This document shows, in pieces, positions 1 through 9,752 of a stretch of 64,000 bases of DNA. The stretch is from an uncultured Sphingomonadaceae bacterium. GTDB taxonomy: Bacteria > Pseudomonadota > Alphaproteobacteria > Sphingomonadales > Sphingomonadaceae. Location: positions 53,196 to 117,195 of the forward strand of contig CALKJZ010000009.1 in the NCBI GenBank assembly GCA_937995515.1. The letters run 5' to 3'. The position numbers were made by a program, and so were the translations under genes. Under the pieces are notes generated by a model, which searched no databases, was not told the origin of the DNA, and saw only the letters and a list, made by a program, of their open reading frames with translations. Positions within the stretch are counted from its first letter, which is position 1. Each line of letters starts with the position of its first letter.

Positions 1-912
1 CGTCTTCCACATCATCGGCCGGCCGCCGAGTGCCGCCACCCGGTCAAACAGCGCCTGGCTTGCCTTCACGTCGGCGATGATCGCGCTTCCCGGAAGCTCG
101 CGCAGCAGCGCCTCGGCGAGGATCATCAGCAGCTGGTCGCCCCATACCACCCGGCCGGCCCCGTCGATGGCCCCAATCCGGTCGCCATCGCCATCGAAGG
201 CGATGCCGATGTCGAGCTGGCGGGCGGCCACCAGCGCCTTGAGGTCGGCGAGATTGGCCTCGACCGTCGGGTCCGGGTGGTGGTTGGGGAAGGTTCCATC
301 AATGGCGGTAAAGAGAAGGTGGTGCGTGCCGGGCAGCCGCGCGACAAGGCGCTCGAGCACCTCGCCCGTGGCGCCGTTGCCCGCATCCCATCCCACGTTG
401 AGCGGGGGCAGGCAGATGTCGGCCACCAGCCGTTCCACATAGCGGTCGCGGATGTCGACGGCTGCAAGCGCACCGATTCCGCTCTCCCAGTCGCCCGCTT
501 CCGCCATGGCGCCGAGCGCACGGATATCGGCGCCGAAGAACGGTCGGTCCCGCAGCATCATCTTGAACCCGTTGTAATCGGGCGGGTTGTGGCTGCCGGT
601 GACCATGATTCCGCCATCCGCGCCCGGCTCGTGCACGGCGAAATAGAGCATCGGGGTGGGCCCGAGGCCGATGTCAAGCGCATCCACCCCGGCCGCCCGC
701 AGCCCTGCGATCACCGCATCGGCAAGCCCGGGGGATGACAGGCGTCCGTCGCGCGCAACCGCCACGGTCCGCCCGCCCGCCCGGCGCACGAGTGTGCCGA
801 ACGAGCGGCCGACGGCGCGCGCATCCGCCTCGCCGAGCGTCGCGCCGACAATGCCGCGGATGTCATATTCCCGCAGGCTGGTCGGGTGAAACACGTGGGC
901 GGCGTCGTGCAT
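1..912 (-). CDS. Phosphomannomutase/phosphoglucomutase, C-terminus beyond window
   Basis: Alpha-D-phosphohexomutase that interconverts hexose-6-phosphate and hexose-1-phosphate for nucleotide-sugar and surface-polysaccharide synthesis. About 304 residues are visible; the gene runs off the left edge, so its C-terminal domain is not seen. The protein starts [10 protein letters not shown] and soon shows a YDIRGIVG motif. The phosphoserine loop [13 protein letters not shown] places the catalytic Ser near residue 107, and the metal loop DGDGDR lies near residue 240. It follows the J-domain gene by 26 bp on the same strand, so it is probably last in a mipZ-J-domain-mutase unit. Family membership is secure; whether mannose or glucose phosphate is preferred cannot be told from sequence. 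Confidence 0.94.
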   Translation of the reverse strand, partial: MHDAAHVFHPTSLREYDIRGIVGATLGEADARAVGRSFGTLVRRAGGRTVAVARDGRLSSPGLADAVIAGLRAAGVDALDIGLGPTPMLYFAVHEPGADGGIMVTGSHNPPDYNGFKMMLRDRPFFGADIRALGAMAEAGDWESGIGALAAVDIRDRYVERLVADICLPPLNVGWDAGNGATGEVLERLVARLPGTHHLLFTAIDGTFPNHHPDPTVEANLADLKALVAARQLDIGIAFDGDGDRIGAIDGAGRVVWGDQLLMILAEALLRELPGSAIIADVKASQALFDRVAALGGRPMMWKT

Positions 913-938
913 GGTCCGGCTTTCTGGCTTGGGAAACG

Positions 939-1349
939 TCATCCGGTCCGCCGGAGGCGGGCGAGCAGCCGGTCGCGCGCGGCATTCACGCGCCGCGCCG
1001 CCTCGGCGCTGCCGCCGCGGTCGGGGTGAACCTCGGCGATGCGCCTGCGGTGCGCGGCACGGATCTCCGCTTCGCCGGCGCCCGCATCCACCCCGAGGAT
1101 GGCACGCGCCTCGGCTTCGTCGGCCGGGGCGAGGGGGGAAAGCGCCGCGCGCCGGGCGTCGGACCAGGCCCAGGCCCCGGCGGCAAGGAGAAGTGCCGCA
1201 GCCAGCAGCGGCGAGCCGCGCGCAACCAGCAGGATTGCAAGACCGACCGCCGCGCCCCCCACCGCCCAGCGCAGGAATGCGGCAGAAAGCCAGCCCTTCC
1301 AGAAGGCATAGCCGAGCACGGCCGCAGCAAGGAGCAGCAGCAGGGTCAT
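939..1349 (-). CDS. Membrane-anchored J-domain (DnaJ-like) protein
   Basis: A 136-residue protein with two hydrophobic segments in its first 60 residues (about 2-16 and 28-60) and a C-terminal J domain of about 55 residues. The J domain keeps the HPD signature (EVHPDRGG), which in this family stimulates the ATPase of a DnaK-type Hsp70. The topology resembles TIM14-like or DjlA-like anchored co-chaperones, with the J domain probably on the cytoplasmic face. Its ATG overlaps the mipZ stop as ATGA, so the two genes are likely translationally coupled. The client proteins are unknown. Confidence 0.85.
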   Translation of the reverse strand: MTLLLLLAAAVLGYAFWKGWLSAAFLRWAVGGAAVGLAILLVARGSPLLAAALLLAAGAWAWSDARRAALSPLAPADEAEARAILGVDAGAGEAEIRAAHRRRIAEVHPDRGGSAEAARRVNAARDRLLARLRRTG

Positions 1350-2176
1350 GCCGCAACGCCGGCCTGCACGGGGCCGGCCGAACCGGGCGGCGGCCCTGCT
1401 TCCGGCCCCGGCCCTGCAAGCGGCAGCCGGAGCGCACGGACCAGCTCGCGCAGCTCGGCGCGCGCGGCCACATGGCTCATCGTCGGCTCGGCGATGTGCG
1501 CAAGATCAAGGAGCGTGAGCCCGCTCGGGAACAGCTCGCGGAAGATCACTCGTTCGCTGAGGCCGGGCACGGGGCGGAAGCCGACCCGCCCGGCAAGATT
1601 GTCGAGCGCGGCGCCCACCCGCCGCTGGTTGCGGGCCTCCAGCGTCGAGAGGCGGTTGCGCACCACCACCCAGTCGAGCGCGCGGCCGCTCTGGCGCGCG
1701 CGGCGCTGGCGCGCCTTCCAGACAAGCTCGGCATAAAAGCCCGGCCGGGTGACGGCATAGTCCTCGGGATCCACCCGGCCGAGCAGGTCGAAATCGAGGA
1801 AGCTGTCGTTGATCGGGGTAATCAGCGTGTCTGCAAGGCCGAGCATCTCGCGCCCGAGGGGCGAATCGCGCCCGGGCGTGTCCACAAGCAGCACAGCGGC
1901 GTTGCCCGCTTCGTCCTTCAGCGCGACTGCCGAGCCACTGTCGGGCTCCACCACGCGCACGTCGGGCGTCGGCAGGTCTGCGCCCAGCCGGGCAGCCGTG
2001 GCGCGGCGATTCTCGAGGTAGCGGTCCGACGTGCGCTGGCGTGGATCGAGATCGAGGAGCTGCACCTCGAGCCCCGCGTGTGCAAGCGCAACACCCAGAT
2101 GCACGCACAGGGTGGACTTGCCCGTGCCGCCCTTCTCGTTAGCAACGACGATGACATGCGTGTCGGCTTGCGGCAT
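1346..2176 (-). CDS. mipZ: Division-plane positioning ATPase MipZ
   Basis: ParA/MinD-superfamily ATPase of 276 residues. The deviant Walker A motif KGGTGKST is at residues 15-22, followed by [13 protein letters not shown] and the Walker B-like LLVDTPG. The segments [12 protein letters not shown] and [16 protein letters not shown] are hallmarks of Caulobacter-type MipZ. In alphaproteobacteria MipZ binds ParB at the chromosome poles and inhibits FtsZ polymerisation, so the Z ring forms at mid-cell. The gene is divergent from panC across 135 bp and overlaps the J-domain gene by 4 bp. It is not a plasmid ParA: there is no parB or HTH region nearby, and the RQRTS segment is MipZ-specific. Confidence 0.95.
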   Translation of the reverse strand: MPQADTHVIVVANEKGGTGKSTLCVHLGVALAHAGLEVQLLDLDPRQRTSDRYLENRRATAARLGADLPTPDVRVVEPDSGSAVALKDEAGNAAVLLVDTPGRDSPLGREMLGLADTLITPINDSFLDFDLLGRVDPEDYAVTRPGFYAELVWKARQRRARQSGRALDWVVVRNRLSTLEARNQRRVGAALDNLAGRVGFRPVPGLSERVIFRELFPSGLTLLDLAHIAEPTMSHVAARAELRELVRALRLPLAGPGPEAGPPPGSAGPVQAGVAA

Positions 2177-2311
2177 CGGCAGGGCGAATCCTCGCGGGAG
2201 AGCGGACGATGCGCCTTTGCCAAGCGGGGCGCGCCTGCGTCAACGCGCGCCTGCCCGCGGCGGGCGATCAGGCCGGAGAGACGGGACGACGGCCGGAAGA
2301 TGGAGAGGGCC

Positions 2312-3166
2312 ATGAAGCGGGCAGAGCGCGTGGCAGAGCTTCGGGGCGCGGTGGCCGGCTGGCGCCGCGCGGGCGCGCGCGTGGCGCTGGTGCCCACCAT
2401 GGGCGGGCTGCACGCCGGGCACCTGCGGCTGGTGGAGGAGGCCCGGCGCCACGCCGGGCGGGTGATCGCCTCGGTCTTCGTCAATCCCACCCAGTTCGGC
2501 CCCGGCGAGGATTTCGACCGCTACCCGCGGCAGCTGGAGGCCGACGCCGCGCTGCTCGAGGGCGCAGGGTGCGACCTCCTCTTCGCACCACCGGTCGGCG
2601 AGGTCTATCGGCCGGGCTTTCAAACGACGGTGCGGGTGGCGGGCCTGAGCGAACCCTGGTGCGGCGCGGTGCGGCCAGGCCATTTTGATGGCGTGGCAAC
2701 GGTTGTCACCAAGCTTCTCAACATGGCGACGCCGGATGTTGCCCTGTTCGGCGAAAAGGACTGGCAGCAGCTTGCCATCGTCCGCCGCCTCGTGCGCGAT
2801 CTCGACCTGCCGGTTGCCGTGGTCGGCGTGCCCACGGTGCGCGATGCCGACGGGCTTGCCCTGTCCTCGCGCAACGCCTTCCTCTCGCCCGGGGAACGGG
2901 CGCGCGCGGCGGCGCTGCCGCGGGCGCTCGAGGCCGCGCGGCGCGCCATCCTCGCCGGCGCAGCCGTGGAGGCGGCCCTTGCCGAGGCGCGGCAGATGCT
3001 GACCGAAGCCGGGTTCCAGACGATCGATTATCTCGCGCTGGTGGACGCAGAGACGCTCGACACGATCCTCGTGCACCGGCCCGGAGACAGGAGCGCCCGG
3101 CTGATGGCGGCAGCGCGGATCGGCACCACGCGGCTCATCGACAATCTCGCGCTCGAGCCCGCCTGA
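2312..3166 (+). CDS. panC: Pantoate--beta-alanine ligase
   Basis: Pantothenate synthetase: condenses D-pantoate and beta-alanine with ATP to give pantothenate, the coenzyme A precursor. It has 284 residues, normal for the family. The nucleotidyl-transferase motif PTMGGLHAGH is near residue 30, and FGEKDWQQ and LSSRN follow. The start at 2312 is preferred over an in-frame ATG at 2300 because a GGAGAGG ribosome-binding sequence lies directly between the two. Its stop overlaps the glnE start as TGATG. The open frame extends more than 1 kb upstream only because of the high GC content. Confidence 0.96.
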   Translation: MKRAERVAELRGAVAGWRRAGARVALVPTMGGLHAGHLRLVEEARRHAGRVIASVFVNPTQFGPGEDFDRYPRQLEADAALLEGAGCDLLFAPPVGEVYRPGFQTTVRVAGLSEPWCGAVRPGHFDGVATVVTKLLNMATPDVALFGEKDWQQLAIVRRLVRDLDLPVAVVGVPTVRDADGLALSSRNAFLSPGERARAAALPRALEAARRAILAGAAVEAALAEARQMLTEAGFQTIDYLALVDAETLDTILVHRPGDRSARLMAAARIGTTRLIDNLALEPA

Positions 3167-5921
3167 TGCACGAGCGGCCGCCGGCAGGCGCCGAGGCGCC
3201 GCCCCTGCCACCCGGCGCCGGGGGGCCAGGGGGCCCGTGGCCGCCGGCGCTGCTCGAGGGCGCCATTGCCCGGGCGCGGGCCGCCTCCCCTTTCCTGCGT
3301 GGCCTGCTGCGGCGAGAGGAGGCGCTTCTCGCCATCATGGCGGCCGGCGGCTTCGCTGCCGCCGAAGCGGCGTGCCTTGCCCGGCTCGATGCCGCGCGTC
3401 CCGGACCGAGCCTGCGCGCCGCGCGCGCTGGCATCGCGCTGACGGTTGCGCTCGCCGACCTCTCCGGGGCCTGGGCGCTCGAGGAGGTGACCGCCGCGCT
3501 CACCCGCTTTGCGGACCGCGCGCTCGATTTCGCCATGGCCGCCGCCTTCGCCGAGCGCGGGCTGGAGCCGGGCGGGCTGACCGCGATCGCGCTTGGCAAG
3601 CAGGGAAGCCTCGAGCTCAACTATTCCTCCGATCTCGACCTCATCTTCCTGCACGACCCCGAACGGCTGGCCGGTGCGGGCGACGATCCGACCGAGGCCG
3701 CCGTGCGCATCGTGCGCCGTGTCGTGGCGCTGCTCTCGGAACGGACAAGCGACGGCTACGCCTTCCGGGTGGACCTGCGCCTCCGCCCCGACCCCGATTC
3801 GACCCCGCCCTCGCTGCCGGTCGGGGCGGCCGAGGCCTATTACCAGTCGGAGGCGCTGGCCTGGGAGCGCAGCGCCTTCATCCGGGCGCGCCCCGCCGGC
3901 GGCGACCTCGCGCTGGGCCGCGCCTTTCTCGATGCAATCCGCCCGTTCCTGTGGCGCCGCAGCCTTGACTATTCAGCAGTTGCCGAGATCCGCGATGTCA
4001 CCTTCCGTATCCGCGACCATTTCGAGGACCGCCAGACCCCCGGGCCAGGATGGGACATCAAGCGCGGCCGGGGGGGCATCCGCGAGGTGGAGTTCTATGC
4101 CCAGGCGCACCAGCTGATCTGGGGCGGGCGAAACCCGGCCCTGCGCGCGCCGGCAACGCTCGATGCGCTGGCCGCCCTCAGCGCAGCCGGCCATGTTGCG
4201 CCCGAGGATGGGCGCCTGCTCGCCGATGCCTATCGCCTCTATCGCCGGGTCGAGCACCGGCTGCAGATGATCGACGACCAGCAGACCCACCTCGTGCCGC
4301 GGCAGAAGCCCGCGCGCGAGGCCGTGGCCCTGCTCGACGGGCGGGAGAGCTGGCGCGCGCTCGAGGCCGAGCTTCTGCCCCGCGCGCGCGCGGTCGGGCG
4401 GCTCTACGACCGGCTGATCGCGATCGGCGACGACGAGGGCGGGCCCCGGGGGCCGCGCGTTCCGCACGCGCCCGAGGATGTGGAGCGCTGGGCGAGGGGG
4501 GCACGCCTTGCCGACCCGGGGCTTGCCGCACGCCTTGTCGGCACCTGGCGCAGCGGCCGGGCGCGCAGCCTGCGCGCACCCGAATCGCGCCGCGCCTTCG
4601 AGGTGGTGCTGCCGCGCCTCCTGCCGGCGGCGGGGCGCGGGCGGGCCGGGCGCGAGGGACTGCTGCGCCTCGACCGCATGATCCAGGCCCTGCCCTATGG
4701 CGTGCAGGTGTGGCGGCTGCTGAAGGCCCACCCGGCGCTGGCCGACACGGTGGCCCGGCTGCTGACCGCCACGCCGTGGCTTGCGGATTCGCTCGCGCGC
4801 CGGCCGCAGCTCCTCGACGTGCTGCTCTCGCCACTGCCGCAGCTCGCCTCCGTCGAGGAGGCGCTCACCGAGCTCGCCGATGCGGTGCGCGGCCTTGGCG
4901 AGGAAGCGCTCCTCGACCGGGTGCGGGTCTGGACGCGCGAGCGGCAGTTCCAGCTGGCGCTCGACCTGCTCGAGCGCGGTGTCGACCCGCTGGACGTGGG
5001 CACCCGGCTTGCGCACCTGGCCGAGGCCGCCGTGGTGCTGCTTGCCGGCCACGTCGAGGCGGGCTTTGCCGCGCGCCACGGGCGTGTTCCGGGAAGCGAG
5101 CTCATCGTGCTGGCGCTCGGCCGCTTCGGCGGCAGCACGCTCACCTTCCAGTCCGATCTCGATCTCGTGTTCCTGTTCACGGGAGACTGGCAGGCCATGA
5201 GCGATGGCGCGGAACCGACGACGGCGAGCGCCTGGTGGAACCGGCTGGTGCCGCGCATCGTCGCGGCTCTCTCGGTGCCAACGGCAGCCGGCCCGCTCTA
5301 CGAAGTCGACACGCGGCTGCGCCCCTCGGGGGCGGACGGCCTCCTCGCGGTAAGCCTCGAGAGCTTTCTGGCCTACCAGCGCCACGACGCGGAGCCATGG
5401 GAGACGATGGCGCTCACCCGCGCGCGACCGATCACCGGCGCCCCGGCCGCGCGCGCGGCCGCAGCCGATGCCATCGCGCAGATCGTGGCCGGCCCGCACG
5501 ACCCGCGGCGCATCCTTGCCGAGGCGGAGGCGCTTCGCCTGCACATGGCCCGGCACAAGCCGGCGCGCGGGGCGATGGACCTGAAGCTCGCGCGCGGGGG
5601 GCTCGTCGACCTCGAGTTCGTGGTGCAGGTACGCGCGCTCGTGGCCGGCCGGCCGGTCCCGCAATCGCTCGTGGGCGCCTGCCGGACCGTCGCACCCGAG
5701 CTGGTCGGCGCTGCCAAGCTGCTTGCCCGCGCGCTCATCGTCTCGCGGCTGGTCGCAGCAGCAGGCGGCGAGGCCAAGCCCGATGCCGGGGCCCTGCAAC
5801 TGATGGCGCGCGCCTGCGGCGAAACGGGGCCTTCCGAGCTCAAGACGGCGCTTGCACAGGCACGCCGTTGCGTCGATGCGGCATGGCGGGACACATTCGG
5901 ACGAGCGAGAAAGGGAGCATG

Positions 5922-5922
<1 letters not shown>
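3166..5922 (+). CDS. glnE: Bifunctional glutamine synthetase adenylyltransferase/deadenylylase
   Basis: Adds AMP to, and removes it from, glutamine synthetase in response to PII, controlling nitrogen assimilation. The 918 residues match the family length. Two nucleotidyltransferase modules are visible: one with NYSSDLDLIFLHD near residues 153-165 (removal domain) and one with TFQSDLDLVFLF near residues 659-670 (adenylylation domain). Each is followed by a helical region, with RGRGGIREVEFYAQ after the first and KLARGGLVDLEFVVQ after the second. The start overlaps the panC stop by one base, and the stop overlaps the bcp start region. glnD, glnB and glnA are not in this window. Confidence 0.97.
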
Positions 5923-6379
<457 letters not shown>

Positions 6380-6383
<4 letters not shown>

Positions 6384-7204
6384 GGGCCACGGCACCCGCG
6401 CTGGGCGACGCGGCGCGGGAGCTCCTGCTCACGGCCTGCCCGAGAGCCAAGGCGCGCGGGGCGCGCGATCTCGGCCGGCTCTTCGCGGCCGACGGCATCC
6501 GCCTCGCGCCTGCCGCCCTGCCGCTGCCCGGCCGCCCGGCCAGGCCGCCGCGGCCGGTACTGGTTGCGCCGGCCGAGGTGCCAAGGCGCGGCCGCGCCGG
6601 CTCGCCACGTGCGCGCTTTGCGCTCCTTCACGCAGTCGCCCACATTGAACTCAACGCCATCGACCTTGCCGTCGATACCGCCGCGCGGTTCGGCCCGGGC
6701 ATGCCGCCGGCCTTCGCCCGGGACTGGCTTCGGGTTGCCGCCGAGGAGGGGCTCCACTTCCTGCTTGTCGAGCGCCTGCTGCGCCGCGCCGGCGGGCGCT
6801 ACGGGGATTTGCCCGCCCACGACGGGCTCTGGCAGGCGGCCGCCGACACGGCGCACGATCTTGCGGCCCGGCTTGCCATCGTGCCCCAGGTGCTCGAGGC
6901 GCGCGGCCTCGATGTGACCCCCGGGATGATCGCCCGCTTCGAGGCCGCAGGCGACCGCGCGGCCGCTGCCGTCCTCACCCGGATCCTCGCCGACGAGGTG
7001 GGCCACGTGGCCACCGGCAACCGGTGGTTCCGCCATCTCGCCCGAGAATCAGGCACAGACCCTGCCGAACAGTTCCGCGTGCTTGTGGCCTCCTATTTTC
7101 GAGGGGGCCTGAAACCGCCGTTCAACAGTTCGGCGCGCGCAAAGGCCGGTCTGACGAACGATTGGTACGCCCCGCTTGGCACTGCCGGGCCCCGCTGCAA
7201 GTAA
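6380..7204 (+). CDS. DUF455 ferritin-like domain protein
   Basis: A 274-residue DUF455 family protein with ferritin-like metal-binding helices: HIELNAIDLA near residue 92, EEGLHF near residue 120 and DEVGHV near residue 205. Together these form a plausible di-iron carboxylate site. The C-terminal segment KPPFNSSAR...GLT is typical of the family. The biochemical role is unknown; relatives resemble tRNA-modifying di-iron hydroxylases of the MiaE type, but that is only structural analogy. It overlaps bcp by 4 bp (ATGA), which suggests a shared oxidative or iron-related setting. Confidence 0.88.
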
Positions 7205-7359
7205 ACAATCGTTGTGTGGCGTTCAGAAAGGGCGCCGCGCAGCCGCTGGAGAAAGGTTACCACCACGGGCATGCCGGCATCTGCCGGGGGTCCGTTCGGC
7301 AAGGAAAGCGTGACGTCCGGCAAGCTCCGCCGGAACGCCACCGAGGGGTTGCAGAGAGG

Positions 7360-8574
7360 ATGATCGACAGTCTGGTGCAAGCTCGCAGGCGGGCTTCCGA
7401 CCGTCTCAGGCTGGCTGTCCAATCCCTGTTCCCTCCGCGGCGGATCGTCATCGTCTCGGCGTCGGGGCGTCGCTCTTTCCACATCGGAACGGGGTCGCAA
7501 CTGATGGCACTTGGGACTGCTGCACTCGTCGCGAGCTGGATCGGCCTTTCGGCAGCCCAGATGGTGCAGGCGGATGCAGAAGCCGAGCGGCGCGCCGAGC
7601 TGGAGCTGCAGCGCATGAGCGCCCAGGTGGAGGCGCTGAAGGCCGACACCCAGGCGCTCAAGGGCAGCGTGGCGACCACGGCCGAGCGGATCGAGGCGCG
7701 CCAGCGCTTTCTCGATGCGCTCCTTACCGGGCGGGCAACCGATCGCGACCTCGCCGAACTCCTGCCAAGGCGCAGCACCGCCCGCGGGCGCGAGGGGCAG
7801 CAGGCCGATCCGGCAACCGCAGGCGTCCTCGCCCCGTTCGCCGCGCTCGAGCAGCGCCAGCTCGCGCTGGTCGACAAGGCGTCCGCCACGGCGGAAACCC
7901 GCCTGCGCGATGCAGAATCGCTCATCCGGCGCCTCGGTCTCGATCCGGCGCGCTTCGTGGCGCAGAGCCGGATCGCCAGCCTTGCCGGCCGCGGCGGCCC
8001 GTTCGTTCCCGCTAATGGCTGGCTCGGGGCCGGCACCGACTCCGCGCCCGATCCGCAGTTCGCAGAGCTCTATGTCAACTGGCAGCGCGTGCAGCAGCTG
8101 GAAGACGCGATGGCCTCGCTTCCGGCCTTCGTGCCGGCGCGCAATTATGTGCTCACCTCGGGCTTCGGATTCCGCTTCGACCCGTTCCACGGCCGGCCGG
8201 CCCAGCACGCGGGCATCGACCTCGCCGGCGCGCACGGGGAGCCGATCTATGCCGCCGCGGCCGGCCGCGTGGTCCGCGCCGAGCGCTTCGGCGCCTATGG
8301 CCTCACCGTCGATATCGACCATGGGAGGGGGATCCTCACCCGCTATGCCCACCTCTCCTCCATCGAGGTCCGCATCGGCGAGGCGGTGCAGATGGGCCAG
8401 CGCATCGGCGGCATGGGCTCGACCGGCCGCTCCACGGGCACCCACCTTCACTACGAGGTGCGCATCGACGGCCAGCCGGTGAACCCGCGCCCGTTCCTCG
8501 ATGCCTCGCGCTACATTCTCGCGATGCAGAAGGAGCGCGCGGGCCCGACCCTTGCCGCGGCTGCCGACCGCTGA
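7360..8574 (+). CDS. M23 family (LytM-type) murein peptidase or divisome-type factor
   Basis: A 404-residue envelope protein. An N-terminal cytoplasmic stretch is followed by one transmembrane segment near residues 48-68, a coiled-coil region at about 70-115, and a C-terminal LytM domain. The zinc ligands are intact: His283 and Asp287 in HAGIDLAG, and His362/His364 in THLHYE. It is therefore probably an active periplasmic endopeptidase cleaving peptidoglycan crosslinks, not a degenerate EnvC/NlpD-type activator. The ATG at 7360 directly abuts a GAGAGG sequence, so spacing is poor and the start is moderately certain. A 155-bp gap separates it from the DUF455 gene. Confidence 0.9.
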   Translation: MIDSLVQARRRASDRLRLAVQSLFPPRRIVIVSASGRRSFHIGTGSQLMALGTAALVASWIGLSAAQMVQADAEAERRAELELQRMSAQVEALKADTQALKGSVATTAERIEARQRFLDALLTGRATDRDLAELLPRRSTARGREGQQADPATAGVLAPFAALEQRQLALVDKASATAETRLRDAESLIRRLGLDPARFVAQSRIASLAGRGGPFVPANGWLGAGTDSAPDPQFAELYVNWQRVQQLEDAMASLPAFVPARNYVLTSGFGFRFDPFHGRPAQHAGIDLAGAHGEPIYAAAAGRVVRAERFGAYGLTVDIDHGRGILTRYAHLSSIEVRIGEAVQMGQRIGGMGSTGRSTGTHLHYEVRIDGQPVNPRPFLDASRYILAMQKERAGPTLAAAADR

Positions 8575-8649
8575 CGAGCCGCAGGCGCCGCGCCCGCCCG
8601 CTGGCCACGCGCCCTTGCCTCGGCTGGGTGCCCCGCCTATTTCGGCAGC

Positions 8650-8979
8650 ATGACCGGGATCCGGCTTTCCGAGGCTGCCGCGCGCCGGGTGCGCGCGATC
8701 GCCGAGCGTCAGGGCCGGCCGCAGGCCCGCCTGCGGCTGGCCGTCGATGGTGGCGGCTGCGCGGGCTTCCAGTACCGCTTCGCGCTTGATGACGGGCCGC
8801 AGGACGGGGACTTTGAAACCTCGACCGACGGCGTGACCCTGGTCGTCGACGAGGTGAGCCTGCCGTTCGTCACTGGCGCAACGGTCGACTTCGTCGAATC
8901 GCTCGGTGGCGCGTCGTTCCAGGTGGTCAACCCCAACGCGGCGTCGAGCTGCGGCTGCGGCACCTCCTTTTCCGTCTGA
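8650..8979 (+). CDS. erpA: A-type iron-sulfur cluster carrier, ErpA/IscA-like
   Basis: A 109-residue HesB/IscA-fold protein that receives and delivers Fe-S clusters to apo-enzymes. The three conserved cysteines are present: Cys37 in GGGCAGF and Cys101/Cys103 in the C-terminal SCGCG. The genes for succinate dehydrogenase, a major Fe-S client, are elsewhere in this window. No suf or isc genes are adjacent, which fits a free-standing ErpA more than an operon-borne IscA or SufA. xthA follows after 5 bp. The ErpA name is inferred from this context and from the extended QDGDFETSTDG loop. Confidence 0.9.
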   Translation: MTGIRLSEAAARRVRAIAERQGRPQARLRLAVDGGGCAGFQYRFALDDGPQDGDFETSTDGVTLVVDEVSLPFVTGATVDFVESLGGASFQVVNPNAASSCGCGTSFSV

Positions 8980-8984
8980 GGCGG

Positions 8985-9752
8985 GTGCGCGTCGCTACCT
9001 TCAACATCAACGGCATCGCGGCCCGCCGGCAGCGGCTGGACGAATGGCTCGAGGCTGCCCGGCCCGACATTGTCTGTCTGCAGGAAATCAAAACGGCAGC
9101 CTTCCCCGCCGAAGCCTATGAGGCGGCCGGCTGGCACGTGCTGTGGGCCGGCGAGAAGGGCTTCAACGGCGTTGCAATCCTTGCGCGGCATCCGCTGGAG
9201 GAGGTGGCGCGGGAGCTCCCTGGCGATGCCGGGGACCGGCAGGCGCGCTGGCTCGAGGCGAAGGTGGCCGGGCTGCATGTGGCCTGCCTCTACCTGCCCA
9301 ACGGCAACCCTGCGCCCGGCCCCAGGTTCGATTACAAGCTGGCCTTCATGCAGCGGCTGGCGGGGCGCGCCCGGGCCCTTCTTGCCGCCGAGATACCGAC
9401 CGTGCTCGCGGGCGACTGGAATGTCTGCCCGACCGACGCCGACGTCGCGCGCCCCGAGGCCATGGCCGCAGACGCGCTGTGCCTGCCGCAAGCCCGCGAG
9501 GCCTTCCGGGCGATTGTCGCTGAGGGCTGGACAGAGGCTGTCCGCGCCCGCTTCCCGCACGAGACCGTCTATACCTACTGGGACTACCAGGCCGGTGCCT
9601 GGGCCAAGAACTGGGGTCTGCGGATCGACCATCTGCTGCTCTCTCCTGCCGCCGCCGACCGGATGACCGATGCCGGGATCGACCGCGACGTGCGCGCGGC
9701 GGAACGGGCAAGCGATCATGTGCCCGTGTGGGTGGAGCTGTCCTCCGCCTGA
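8985..9752 (+). CDS. xthA: Exodeoxyribonuclease III
   Basis: Apurinic/apyrimidinic endonuclease and 3'-5' exonuclease of base-excision repair, 255 residues, of the endonuclease/exonuclease/phosphatase fold. The motifs are in order: FNINGIAAR at the N-terminus, CLQEIKT (metal-binding Glu), LAGDWNVCPTDAD, and the C-terminal RIDHLLLS and SDHVPV. The start is GTG at 8985, five bases after the erpA stop, and the protein begins exactly at the conserved beta strand, so no upstream extension is needed. It converges on nnr with a 37-bp overlap of the 3' ends. Confidence 0.95.
   Translation: MRVATFNINGIAARRQRLDEWLEAARPDIVCLQEIKTAAFPAEAYEAAGWHVLWAGEKGFNGVAILARHPLEEVARELPGDAGDRQARWLEAKVAGLHVACLYLPNGNPAPGPRFDYKLAFMQRLAGRARALLAAEIPTVLAGDWNVCPTDADVARPEAMAADALCLPQAREAFRAIVAEGWTEAVRARFPHETVYTYWDYQAGAWAKNWGLRIDHLLLSPAAADRMTDAGIDRDVRAAERASDHVPVWVELSSA

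Noticed and set aside
1346..2176. Plasmid-type ParA partition protein
   Set aside because: Motifs such as LDPRQRTS and the [12 protein letters not shown] segment are specific to MipZ, and no parB is nearby.
911..2311. Long open frame on the plus strand joined in phase to panC
   Set aside because: It is antisense to the J-domain and mipZ genes, has no family motifs, and panC has its own start and ribosome-binding site at 2312.
3973..5799. 608-residue minus-strand open frame inside glnE
   Set aside because: It mirrors the glnE codons; His/Arg/Gly-rich composition without motifs is typical of antisense frames in GC-rich DNA.
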